From the NCBI RefSeq assembly GCF_030704535.1, contig NC_081811.1, positions 4,319,001 through 4,383,000 of the forward strand: 64,000 nt of DNA, in the 5' to 3' direction. Every line of letters begins with the position of its first letter. The stretch's first letter is position 1. This stretch comes from Vitis vinifera (lineage: Eukaryota; Streptophyta; Magnoliopsida; Vitales; Vitaceae). Positions 1 through 11,500 of this stretch are shown here, one piece after another. The translations under genes were made by a program, and so were the position numbers. The notes under the pieces were generated by a model. The model saw only the letters and a list, made by a program, of their open reading frames with translations. It searched no databases and was not told the origin of the DNA.

Positions 1-2193
1 CTTTTCGTTTTTGGGGGGATGTTGTTCTTACAGCCTGTTACTTGATTAATCGTATGCCCTCATCTATATTACATGACCAAATCCCTCATTCCCTCATTTT
101 TCCTACCCAACCTCTTTATTTCTTTCCTCCTTGTGTCTTTGGTTGTACTTGTTTTGTTCATACTCTCACACTTAGATAGGACAAGCTCTCCGCCAAGGCT
201 ACGAAATGCATCTTCTTGGGATACTCTCGACTTCAAAAAAGCTATCGTTGTTATTCCCCTGACACTCATCGTTATTTTCTCTCCGTTGATGTCATATTCT
301 TTGAGGACTCTCCATTCTTCTCATCCTCTGAATCTCTTCCCATTTCTAAAGTATTGTCACTTCCCTATATATCCCCCCCTTTAGATGCGCTCTCTCGTCC
401 TCTTCAGGTTTATCATCGTCAACATCGTGCTGTTGCTCCTCCTCTCTCTTCAGCTGAGGTACCTGATGACTCACCTCCTGTCCCACCGATTTCTCCTACC
501 CCGGCTCTGTCATCTACTGACCATTTGCCTATTGCTCTTTGGAAAGGCAATCGATCTACTCGTAATCCTCATCCTATTTATAATTTTTTGAGTTACCATC
601 GATTATCTGCATCATATTCTGCCTTTGTCTCTACTTTATCCTCTGTTTCTCTTCTTAAGAGCACTAGTGAGGCACTTTCTCATCCTGGGTGGCGACAGGC
701 AATGGTTGATGAAATGGCTGCTTTGCACTCCAATGGCACATGGGATCTTGTTTCTTTACCTCCTGGTAAATCTACAGTTGGATGTCGTTAGGTCTACACT
801 ATTAAAGTTGGTCCTGATGGTCAGGTTGATCGTCTTAAGGCCCACTTGGTTGCTAAAGGTTATACTCAGATTTATGGTTGTGACTATGGTGACACCTTCT
901 CTCCTGTTGCCAAGATTGCTTCTGTTCGCTTATTTCTCTCCATGGCAGCTATGTGTCATTGGTCTTTTTATCAGTTGGATATTAAGAATGTTTTCCTTTA
1001 TGGTGAACTTCTCGAGGAAGTGTATATGGAGCAACCACCTGGTTTTGTTGCTCAGAGGGAGTCTGGTTTAGTGTGCAAGTTACGTCGCTCTCTATATAGC
1101 TTGAAACAGTCTCCTCGGGCATGGTTTGGGCATTTTAGTTCAATTGTTCAAGAGTTTGGAATACTTCGAAGTGAAGCAGATCATTCAGTTTTCTATCATC
1201 ATAACTCTTCGAGCCAGTGCATCTATTTGGTAGTTTATGTGGATGACATTGTCATTACAGGCAGTGATCAGGAGGGTATCCAAAGAATAAAGCAACACAT
1301 TTTCAACCACTTTCAAACCAAAGACTTGGGCAAACTCAAGTACTTTCTGGGACTTGAAATAGCTTAATCCAGTTCAGGTGTGGTTATGTCACAAAGAAAG
1401 TATGCCTTAGACATCTTGGAAGAAACAGGTATGTTAGAATGTAAACCTATTGACACTCCTATGGATCCAAATGTCAAACTTGTACCAGGACAGGGGGAGC
1501 CTCTAAGAGATCCTAGGAGATATCGACAACTTGTAGGCAAACTGAACTACCTCACCATCACTCGGCCAAACATCTCTTTTCGTGTGAGTGTGGTTAGTCA
1601 ATCTCTATAGTCACCATGTGACAACCATTAGGATGTTGTGATCCACATTTCTTTGATATATTAAAGGAACACCAGGCCAAGGTATGTTGTATGAAGATAG
1701 GGGTCATACCCAAATTATTGGTTACACAGATGTAGACTGGGCTGGCTCACCCTCAGATAGGTGTTCCACCTCAGGGTATTGTGTTTTTATTGGAGGTAAC
1801 TTAATATCCTGGAAGAGTAAGAAACAAAATGTGGTGGCCAAATCAAGCGCCGAAGCTGAGTATCGAGCTATGGTTTTGGCAACATGTGAACTCATATGGT
1901 TGAGGCAACTCCTTCCGGAATTGAGATTTGGAAAAGATGAACAGATAAAGCTAGTTTGTGACAATCAGGCCGCATTACATATTGCATCCAATCCAGTCTT
2001 TCATGAAAAGACCAAGCATATTGAAGTTGATTGTCACTTCATTAGAGAGAAGATCGCATCAGGGTGTGTTGCTATAAGTTTTGTTAATTCAAATGATCAA
2101 CTAACAGACATTTTCACTAAATCTCTCAGAGGTCCTAGGATTAAATACATTTGTAACAAGCTTGGTGCATATAACATATATGCACCAACTTGA
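1..2193 (+). pseudogene. Ty1/copia retrotransposon pol remnant (integrase end, reverse transcriptase, RNase H)
   Basis: This is the 3' half of a copia-type polyprotein, cut by the left window edge. The first bases encode the end of the integrase core (a CYLINRMPS-like stretch), followed by the variable integrase C-terminal region to about 790. Reverse transcriptase runs from about 790 to 1367 with motifs LVAKGYTQ, QLDIKNVFL and an intact YVDD catalytic box near 1238. The connection and RNase H part follows, with DVDWAGSPSDRCSTSGY near 1726 and KSSAEAEYRAM near 1840. The frame is broken by in-frame stops at 789-791, 1365-1367 and 1608-1610 and by a further disrupted stretch and frame change at about 1610-1684, so it is not functional. 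It lies in plus orientation inside an intron of the minus-strand WD40 gene. Confidence 0.93.
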
Positions 2194-2200
2194 GGGGGAG

Positions 2201-2361
2201 TGTTGAATATAATGTATTTATGGTGTACAATCTTTCTTTCCTTGCTTAATATAGGTCACATATATGGTAATTAGTTCAACCTAGCCTTGTATATATATTT
2301 CTCTATTGTAAGAAGTTAATCATATGAATGAGAATTAAGGTTTTCTCTCTCTCTTTCAACA
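2201..2361 (+). repeat. 3' LTR of the copia element
   Basis: The LTR is 161 bp and begins directly after a polypurine tract (GAGGGGGAG, 2192-2200). It has perfect 7-bp inverted ends, TGTTGAA at the start and TTCAACA at the end. Position after RNase H plus polypurine tract fixes the strand of the element as plus. The 5' LTR and target-site duplication lie outside the window, so LTR divergence cannot be measured here. Confidence 0.88.
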
Positions 2362-2506
2362 GGCTTCTAAAAAGAAATTGAATGTCTCTACAACATTCAG
2401 TTTAATCCTAGTTTCCAACAAGAAGTAAGCATTGAAGAAAGTCACTTAGAAGTATGATATGAAAAATCTACCCACAACAAGATTCAGAAAGTCAAACACC
2501 ACTTAC

Positions 2507-5500
2507 AGATGCACTGTGGCCAGTCAAAGAATGTACTAGGCTACCATCGGCAGCATTCCAAACACATATTCTGCAATCTGCAAAATATGCCATTATTACA
2601 CACAAGAAAGGTAAACAATTCATAACCACATAACTCAAGAGCGCACAACACGAAGAGCATATTTCTGTCTTATAAAATAAATTCCTGATATGTGATACAA
2701 CTTTAGAGACCAGTTAGAAAGCTGCCTCATGGAAACCAATCATCTAATACTAGAAGAGGTACTATTATACATGTGAATTAAATTAGAAATAGCTATGTTA
2801 GTCACTTAACATTTATGCTACAGGCTTGGGTTTAAGTGAAATAACATGGGGCGAAGCCAATTCTGGCATTGAACATCAAAGATTAACAAATAAAATCATT
2901 AATCTAACCATGCAAAGCATAGAAACTGCTAAGCACTTCAAGAGCAGAATGAAATTTAGAAGATCTTCAGAAAACCCAATGGTTAAAAGGATCCATGTAA
3001 CTGATTTCATGGCTTCAAATGGCATGTGAACAAAATCTTTTGGAAATAAAATATCAGAAAAAAATCTAAGCTTCATATCAAACCAAAGATTTTACCTAAA
3101 TATGCACTCATACGCTTTAAATAATAGATCTTTAACTAATTGTCAAGAAAAAAGATTTGGTGAAAAATGTTCTAGACTACGAAGCAAAGTATCTACAAAT
3201 TCTAACGAAAGATGAACCACAATAATCTTCAAATCCAAACTCTGTAACATATCTAGAAAAAATTGACCTCCAAATGATAGATTCTATGTTACAAATATCT
3301 TTCTTAGTTAAACAAGCTGTTGTTCTATTTGTTTTCTAATAAATATGAAAACAATTGTACATACTTAGATCTTGAATTAATTTCCATATATTCATCATTA
3401 ATAACATAACAGAATTAGGAATGTTACTCTCTTTACTATAATAATCTATCACCTATTTTAGAGTCACCTTCAATCTGTAGGTGCAAGAACCTATTAGTCT
3501 TAGAAGGTAACATGTCATATCTGAAAGTCATACACTTCGTGACAATTATTGAAGCATTACCCGTATGCCTACTTACAACCATTTTTCCGTTTTTCAACTA
3601 CTCAAGGGACATTATGTCCTTCAATTTGAAACTAGGAGTCAATCACATATTCCTGAAGATTTTTGAAGTTTAAGATAGCTTTCTTAATAATAAGAAAGGG
3701 GTTGGGTTGGATCTTCCTAAATACTACTTGATTTCTATGAATCCATACATTCCACATGATAATGACAACTTTTTCCATAGGATAGTTGAAAATTTTACAA
3801 TTAATTTTATAGTTTCTATACCCCATTTCAAGCCAAGATAAAAAATCACCTTCATACAAAAGATGCATAGGACAATTAAACTTGATGTGATCCCAAATTC
3901 CTAGAACAAAAGGGCAATTTTTAAACATATGGTCCATATTGTCAATATTCTAATAGCATAGATGACACATGTTTGTAATTTCTAGTCTTCTATCTATTAG
4001 GTACTCACAAGTAGGGAGGACATCTTTAATAACTGGCCATAGGAAAAATTTATTTTTGGCATAAGATTTAATTCCCAAATCCAATGCAGAATTTCGGATA
4101 TAGGGTGCACCACTAGCTTTCTCATTGTCTAAGTTGCTCAATTAAGGGTGGATTTACCATCTTGAGAGAAACCTCAAGCAATCCTATCACAAATAGCAGA
4201 GGTTAGGATAGGAATAACTTTAATATCTACTACAACATTTGGGGAAAAATTGAGGAAATGGAATGGTTCCACTCCTTGGAATTCCGATTCATGAAGTCAT
4301 ACACTTTGGCATCTCAATTGATGCAATGTAAATGATTTCATCCACAAAAGAAACAAGAGACAACATATAAACCCATAATTCTAGCAAGAAGCAGACTTTC
4401 CTACCATCTCCTATGCACTATTTTAACGCAGCTCCAATATATTTTCTATGATTAATAACTTCCTTTTAAACAATGAAATCTCCTTCCTTTTTAGAGATCC
4501 TGAGATTAATAACTTCCTTTTAAATAATGGAATCTCCTTCCTTTTTAGAGATTCTGAAAAAGTTGTCTTTAACATATTTTCCATCCTGATCCTAGCCCAG
4601 ATGCAATCACTATCCATAAGGGTTGTCTACCCTAGCTTAGTAATTGAAGCTTTATTAACATCTTCATTCCTCTTAATTCCTAGACCTCCTTCAGATTTAG
4701 GTCTACAAACCCCTTATCAAGCTACCAAAGGAAACCCTTAGATTCATTAGACCCTACATTTGGTAACCATAAGAAATTTTTGTTGATTCTATCTAGATTC
4801 TTATTATTTCTTTTTGTAAGTTTAAAACAATTCATAACATGGGAGTTGGTCAAATTGGCTTTTATTAAAACTATTTTACTAGCTCTTGAAAGGAAACAAG
4901 CTTTCCAAGATGCTAGTTTTTTTTTAGATTTAAGAATTACTTCAGAAAAAGTGCTTCTTTTTATTCTACCTTGAATAATTAGGCAACTAAGATATTTGCT
5001 AATGTCATTGAAAAGAGGAATACTGAGAGCTTCCCCTAACCTGCTCTTTATAGCCCCTTGAATATTACTAGAAATCTGAACTAAGGACTTATGAAAATTC
5101 ACAAATCTAAACTGAGGACTTATGAAAATTCACAAGTTGACCAGACGTGGCATAAAAATTATTCAAAATCCTATTAATATTAGAACAAGCATTTTGAGGG
5201 GCTTTAGCAAAGATGATACAGTCTTCTACAAACATGAGGAAAGGAATTTTGGGTCCATTTCGATGAGTTAAAATTCCTAGATGGTTTCGAGGGTTCTCAA
5301 TTTGTTTTACTAACTCTCTACCCAAATATTCTCTACAAATAATGAAAATGTATTGAGATAAAGAGTTTTCTTGCCTAATACCTCTTAATGGCTGAATTTT
5401 TCCTTTCGAAATGCCATTTATCAAGATGGAATAGGACACAGTGGAAATTCTTTCCATAACTCATTCAATCTATTTGGGGATAAAGTCTATTTTGGATAGA

Positions 5501-8500
5501 ATTACCCTAATAAAATCTTATTCAAACCTATCATATGCTTTATCCATATCAAGTTTAATCGTCATGTATCCCAATTTATCTTTTTCTTTTTAAATGAAAG
5601 CACAATTTCATGATTTCATGCGATAAAAGAACATTATCATTAATAAGTTTTCCTAAGGCAAATGCTCCCTGGAAAGGAGATACAATTTTGTTCAAGAGAG
5701 GTTTTACCCTATTAGCCAATATTTAAGCTATTATTTTATAACATTACATAAGCCAATAGGTCTAAAGTGATTTGAGGATCTCGAGTTATTTGATTTAGGA
5801 ATCAAGGTGATAAAAGTCCTATTTATCTCTTTCAGCATGTGATCATTATAAAAGAAAGCTTTGACCATTTTACTTACACATTTTCTAATTATTTTCCAAT
5901 AATTTTGATAAAAACTAGCTTGGAGACTATCGAGCCTAAGCGCTTTCAGACTATTGATATGCAAAAGTGCTTTGTCTTTGTGACTTCCTTAATTAACTCT
6001 CTATTTTCTTCTTCTATGATGCAAGGACTAGAGGAATAAAACAATTCATGATTTATCCTCCAATTTTCAAAAGTGAATCTTTTAGGGAAACCATTAATGA
6101 ACATCTTTGATATTTCCTTTTGATTATCTTACCATATTCCTTCAGAATCTTTGATTTTCCAAATTTTATTTTTCCTTTTCCTATTTAGGGCGAATGTTTT
6201 TTATTCTTATCTCCTAATTGGGTCCAAGCTTGCCTTGCTTTTTGGGCCCACTTGATCTCTTCCAATTTCAAAACTTGGTTAAGTTTTTTGGCCCTTAAGG
6301 CCTAGCTCAAGTGGTAAAGGAATGGGGAGGATTTGTGGGAGGTTTCAGGTTCAAGTCCCAATGGAGACAAAAATTTACCTATCAAAAAAAAAAAACCTTG
6401 GTTAAGTTTTTGGGATAGAAAAACATTTTCCTTTAAAGATACATTCAAATTGATCGTAAATTCTGTACCCATGATAGCAGCAAGCACAAAGCGATTATCC
6501 AGGCTCCACACAATCATATTAACACCACGAGGAGTTGGAAGCAATCTTTGTCGTGGGCCTCCTCGAGGAGGTTGAGGCGGCATTGGGGGAGGAGGAACTT
6601 TGAGATGATATGCCCGTGTCCAACGTCCAACTTTTCCCTGAAAAAATAAAAAAGAAAATAGAAAGTAGAACCAAATTCAATATCTTGCAATTGAATTCAA
6701 TTAAATCTCACTGAATTTCATGGAAATGAGTGTAAAATAACATCAATTGGGCAAATTATTAGAGGAAGAAAAGGCATACGGAATGATAGAATGACTTCAA
6801 CAAACACAATTAGCATGAAAACAGAAAAAAATTGAGTCGAAGCCCATAGAGAACCAAATAAAACCATCCAGTACATGCTACATAATCACAGAGACTGTAA
6901 ACACTTAGGGTGAACTCATCCAAGAGTACTCACATGATATCTGCGTGATCTTGGAATCCAAATAATTGCACTTCCATCACGAGAACAAGTTACTATGTTG
7001 TCATGACAGAACCTGAGAATATTAAGATTCAAGGTACAGGTATTTAATGATAGAATATCAAATGAAAGGTCAGTTGTGTTGGTAATGCACAGAAGAAAAT
7101 AGCATGTTGCAAGTGCAAGATTTTTAAAGAGCTATATATCCTGTTATTCAAATCAGAAAGGAAGGCATTGACACACCAGGAATTTTTAAATTTTGGAAGG
7201 CTTTCCTCCTTGAAAGTGTCAGACACTGAAGACCTTGAAGCCCCAGCACAGGCACTACATGTTGAAGCAATATAAGAAATAGTTATAAAATTTTATAAGA
7301 GAAAAGGTTCACTCACTAACCAGGAGTTACCAACCTAAATTGCACATAATTGACATCATTTTCATGGCCAGATAATACATCTATCTCATGATTTGGTTGT
7401 TCTGAATCATCTGTGCTGGATTTACAAGCACTCCAAACCTGTGAAGTAGCTGGTTGTTGGTTAAATCATCCAATTGGATATACAGAAATATTTACCAATA
7501 CAAGTATAATAAGAACAACAAAACATAAATAATAGTAGTAGAAAAGCAATAATTTGTTTCAAGAATTAATGTTTTTGGATGTACCCTTGCAAAAGTATCA
7601 GAGCTACCAGTGACAAAAACAGTTCCACTGGCATTGAAAGCACAACATAATATTTGATGGCTTTGAGGACCATTACTTGAGGAGGTTCCATTCATTGAGG
7701 GAACACTGTTCTTTCCTGCAACAAATTACACAGTTAACTATAGGTATATATAACCCAGATACCTGTGAAGATTGGAATGCTATGCATGGGCAATGATCTA
7801 ACCAGCGACAGCATCTGGAGGCTTTGGCAGGTAAATCCGTGGACTGCACTGGGAGAACCTAGCATCCCAGATCCGACAACTTCCATCATCTGATGACCTA
7901 GAGTGTGCGTTTTAGAATAGGTATTGTGGTTAGCAGTGAATTGTAGAGTAGGCATTTCACATCTATGATAACCATGTTTCCCAAGTTAATGCACATAAAC
8001 TTGTAGTGGTATAGCAAACAAACAACATCACACTTGAATAGCAGTCTCCAAATTAAAATTAATCAGAAAAGACCAATGAAGTATTGCAGAGTAGCAATAA
8101 TGGGGGAACAACAGCTCTGAGAATGAGACTCACGATAAAAGCTGATATACAGAGCTGGGCCTGGGGCTAAATGCAATAGCAGTGACAGCTCCAGTATGCC
8201 CCCGCAAAACAGAGATTGGTAACCCATCTGGCAAGCGCCACTGTACTAAACATAATAACTATCTGTATAATTGAGAAATAAAAAACAGAACATGCTTGGT
8301 TTCATGTATGGAATTCTTACAACTCGAATGATGAAGTCATTTGAAGCAGATGCCACCAGAACATTGTTTGAACTTACAGCCAAGTCAGTAATGTCACCCT
8401 ATAAAATATGTAAGGAGAAGAGTAAGTTATGGTCAAAAAAATAAAAACAGAGAAAATAAATCAACAAACTATGAGCATGGGGGTTGAATAAACATATTGA

Positions 8501-11500
8501 ATTCCATTTCTTATATAGATACTCTAAACTCACTTCATGTCCCCGGCAGCTGGCCAAACAAAATGCAGTTTCCATTGACCAAATCTTGACAAGGCGATCA
8601 TCAGAACCAGTAATTACATATCTCCCCGAGCGATCGAAGATGGCTACAGAATAGAAGCAAAGTCATTTGGAACAAATTCATGAAATGTGATTTCCATTCT
8701 AAGAAATGTCAATATGACAATACACAACCCAGATTCATTTCACAGCATATGTTGGGACTGAGGCTGGATAAATAACAATATATACACAGATTATAAGTTG
8801 AGGGGAAGCACTAAAGGAGCAGAAATGAAAGTAGCAACAAAATAAAAATATTAATAAACCTCAACAAATAAATTCTGGAAAAATTAGGAAATGAAAATTA
8901 CAGTGCTCATGCCATATTTATCAAAGTGAAAAATTTCGAGTTGGTAATATTTCCCTATTGGGTGTCATCATGGAACCCCTTATATGAAGGCCCACTTTTA
9001 ACTAATGGTATAACCTTGAAGGATAATATTAAAAACAAATCAAGTTATAAGGCTAATGCATGCAAATGTGACTAATTAGATTCTCAAAACTTGCAAATGT
9101 ATCAGTTTCAACCTGTGCCAAGTAGCATTCTTGTTATATTTATGGTGGAGCATCTTTTTATTAACATCAAAAAAAAAAACAAAGGAAACAAGCAGTTCTA
9201 TGAAGATGCCTTCATTGCCCTTTTCCTTGATGGATAATAAAATGTTTATTTGAGGCCACCTAATAAACTAGAGTCCCCAAGTTCAAGCCTCCAGGGTATT
9301 TAAGTGGTGTAAGGTAGAGAGGCACATTCATATCACCCAAGGTTTGCTTTGTGCATTCAGTATGGAGTCTTGCAACCAGGGTGGATTTCCCGTTATCAAA
9401 AAGAAAAAAGTTCATTTAAGAGCAAAAACCATTAAAGAAGACTTAAAAAGGATGAAAGAGAGATTTCATGAAGAACAATGCAGAACTAATACATAGATCA
9501 AATTGTGCCTATAAACGTCAGTGCATTCAAACACAGCCATAAAAACAACAGCTTCTCAGAGAAGCTAGCTTCAGATCTACTCTAACATTCAAGACAAACA
9601 AGCTGGCTGGTCAATAAAGTGATAGATTCACTTCCCATTAGGTAACAATCCGTTTTTTTTCTTTGCATGATAGGCAAAAAACAGTTTATTGGAAAAGACA
9701 CTGAATAAAAAGGGGGTGCAACTAAGTACACCGGAAGTAAAAAGGGAGCACCCAAAGAGGGGCCAACCGATGAGAAAGAGCACTCAAGGACTAAAAATAT
9801 CCAAGAAACTCTGTTGTAACCAAAGTTGTGCTCCCCCCAGTAACCAACTACTCAGCTAAATAATTAACCAAATGCTAGGACTAATGTCTACTACGAAAGA
9901 TGGAGCTATGTGCAAACTCTATTGAGTGGTGAGCATATATCCAAGGCCCCAGAGTCACCATTGGCCCATCCAACCAGAGCTGAAGAGTCACTTCTATTAT
10001 CATGTTGGATAACCCTAACTAAGACATGTTCCTAAGGTGAAAACAATCACAAAATATCAGCTTTAACACATGTTCCCATCTCTCAGTTCTCTGCACTGAC
10101 ATTCCTCAAATGTTATTCCTTTCTAAAGTAACTTAGTCCTTAAAACCTCCAAAAATTAAAAGTCCATTCATCATTGGCTTGAAAATAGATGATCACATAT
10201 CACATGCTTTATACAAAAAGAATGCAAGAGAAGATCCATCTTTTTCCAAAATTTTTGGCAAGGCAGAAGCCCACTGGAAAAAAGATTGAACCTTGTCAAA
10301 TTAAGTTGGATTATTGTTTTCCTTGCAGGAAACCAAGAGATGATATTTCTCAAGATTTTTATCAAAGGAGATTGTTGCAATGCTATGAAATAGGTTACAG
10401 AATGTGACACAGTTCATGGGTGTGTTCCTGGACTGGTGAACTCAGTATACCCATGAATCATCAAATAAAGCTCCATAAGACCAAGAATCAAATTACAAAT
10501 ATGAAATATTACCACTTAGAATGCGTTCAGTACGTGGGAATGAAGGTGATTCACAGTATCTGGTGAAAGAAAGGAATTAAAGTCCTGACAAGAGTGGGTC
10601 TAGTTTTCCATGAGACTGAAATTTTTTATTTCTATTCCTATTTCTAATAAGTAATCTAAACACACTAATAAATAGAAAATGGAATAGATTTTCTATTCTC
10701 ATTTCCTATTCCAGTGTTCCAAACATGCCTTTATTTTAGCCCCAGAAATCCAAAGCTTAATTATCCATGAAGAAAATCTTGTCTTTTTGAAGGAAAATCA
10801 ACTTAACCCAGTTCCTAATAATAGAAAGGGATTAAATGTATGCAAAGAAAATGACAAAAGTATATAATTAATGGTTGCCATGCCTACTCCCAAAAGCATA
10901 AGCTTGATATCTAGGAGTAAGATTTCATCAGCAGCATCCAGCATCATAATTAAGGTAGCCTTTTCCACAAGTAATTTGAGGAAGATTGGTCATAAATAAC
11001 TTAGTGTCTTTTAATATAATGAAATTCCAGGAAAGCCCAAACCGCATGTTCAGATGACAGGTAAATCATACCACAATAGACAGCATCACGGTGTCCTCTT
11101 AACTTCTTCATATTTTGCATCCTTTGGACCATAGTTGATGGTTTAGCAATGGCATAACATGCAGAGCGAATAGATGGAGCCCGATGGTGTTTTGTGAAAC
11201 CGCCACCAATCTCCCTCAAACTCAAACCACGGACCTGATCAGCCTGCATGTGGGGCCAACGAAGGTAATCTGGTGGAGGTTTAACTTGCTTATTTTCCTT
11301 CTTCTTATGACCTGCAATGACAGGTGGTCAGAACTTTAGAAATGTGAAAACAGCTCACATGACATTGAAAATATCGAGTATGAAAAGACATTGCAAGTGA
11401 AGGAGCGAAAAGAAAATCCTGATCCTTTCCAGACCAACGGAATATGGAAAAAAGAACTAAAAATTATTTTCAAGAGCAAAGGCACAAGGTAGGTTTAAAC

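Noticed and set aside
4445-4560. Short direct repeat ATTAATAACTTCCTTTTAAA twice, considered as a CRISPR-like or regulatory array
   Set aside because: Only two units, in a plant LINE remnant; it is a local duplication within dead element sequence.
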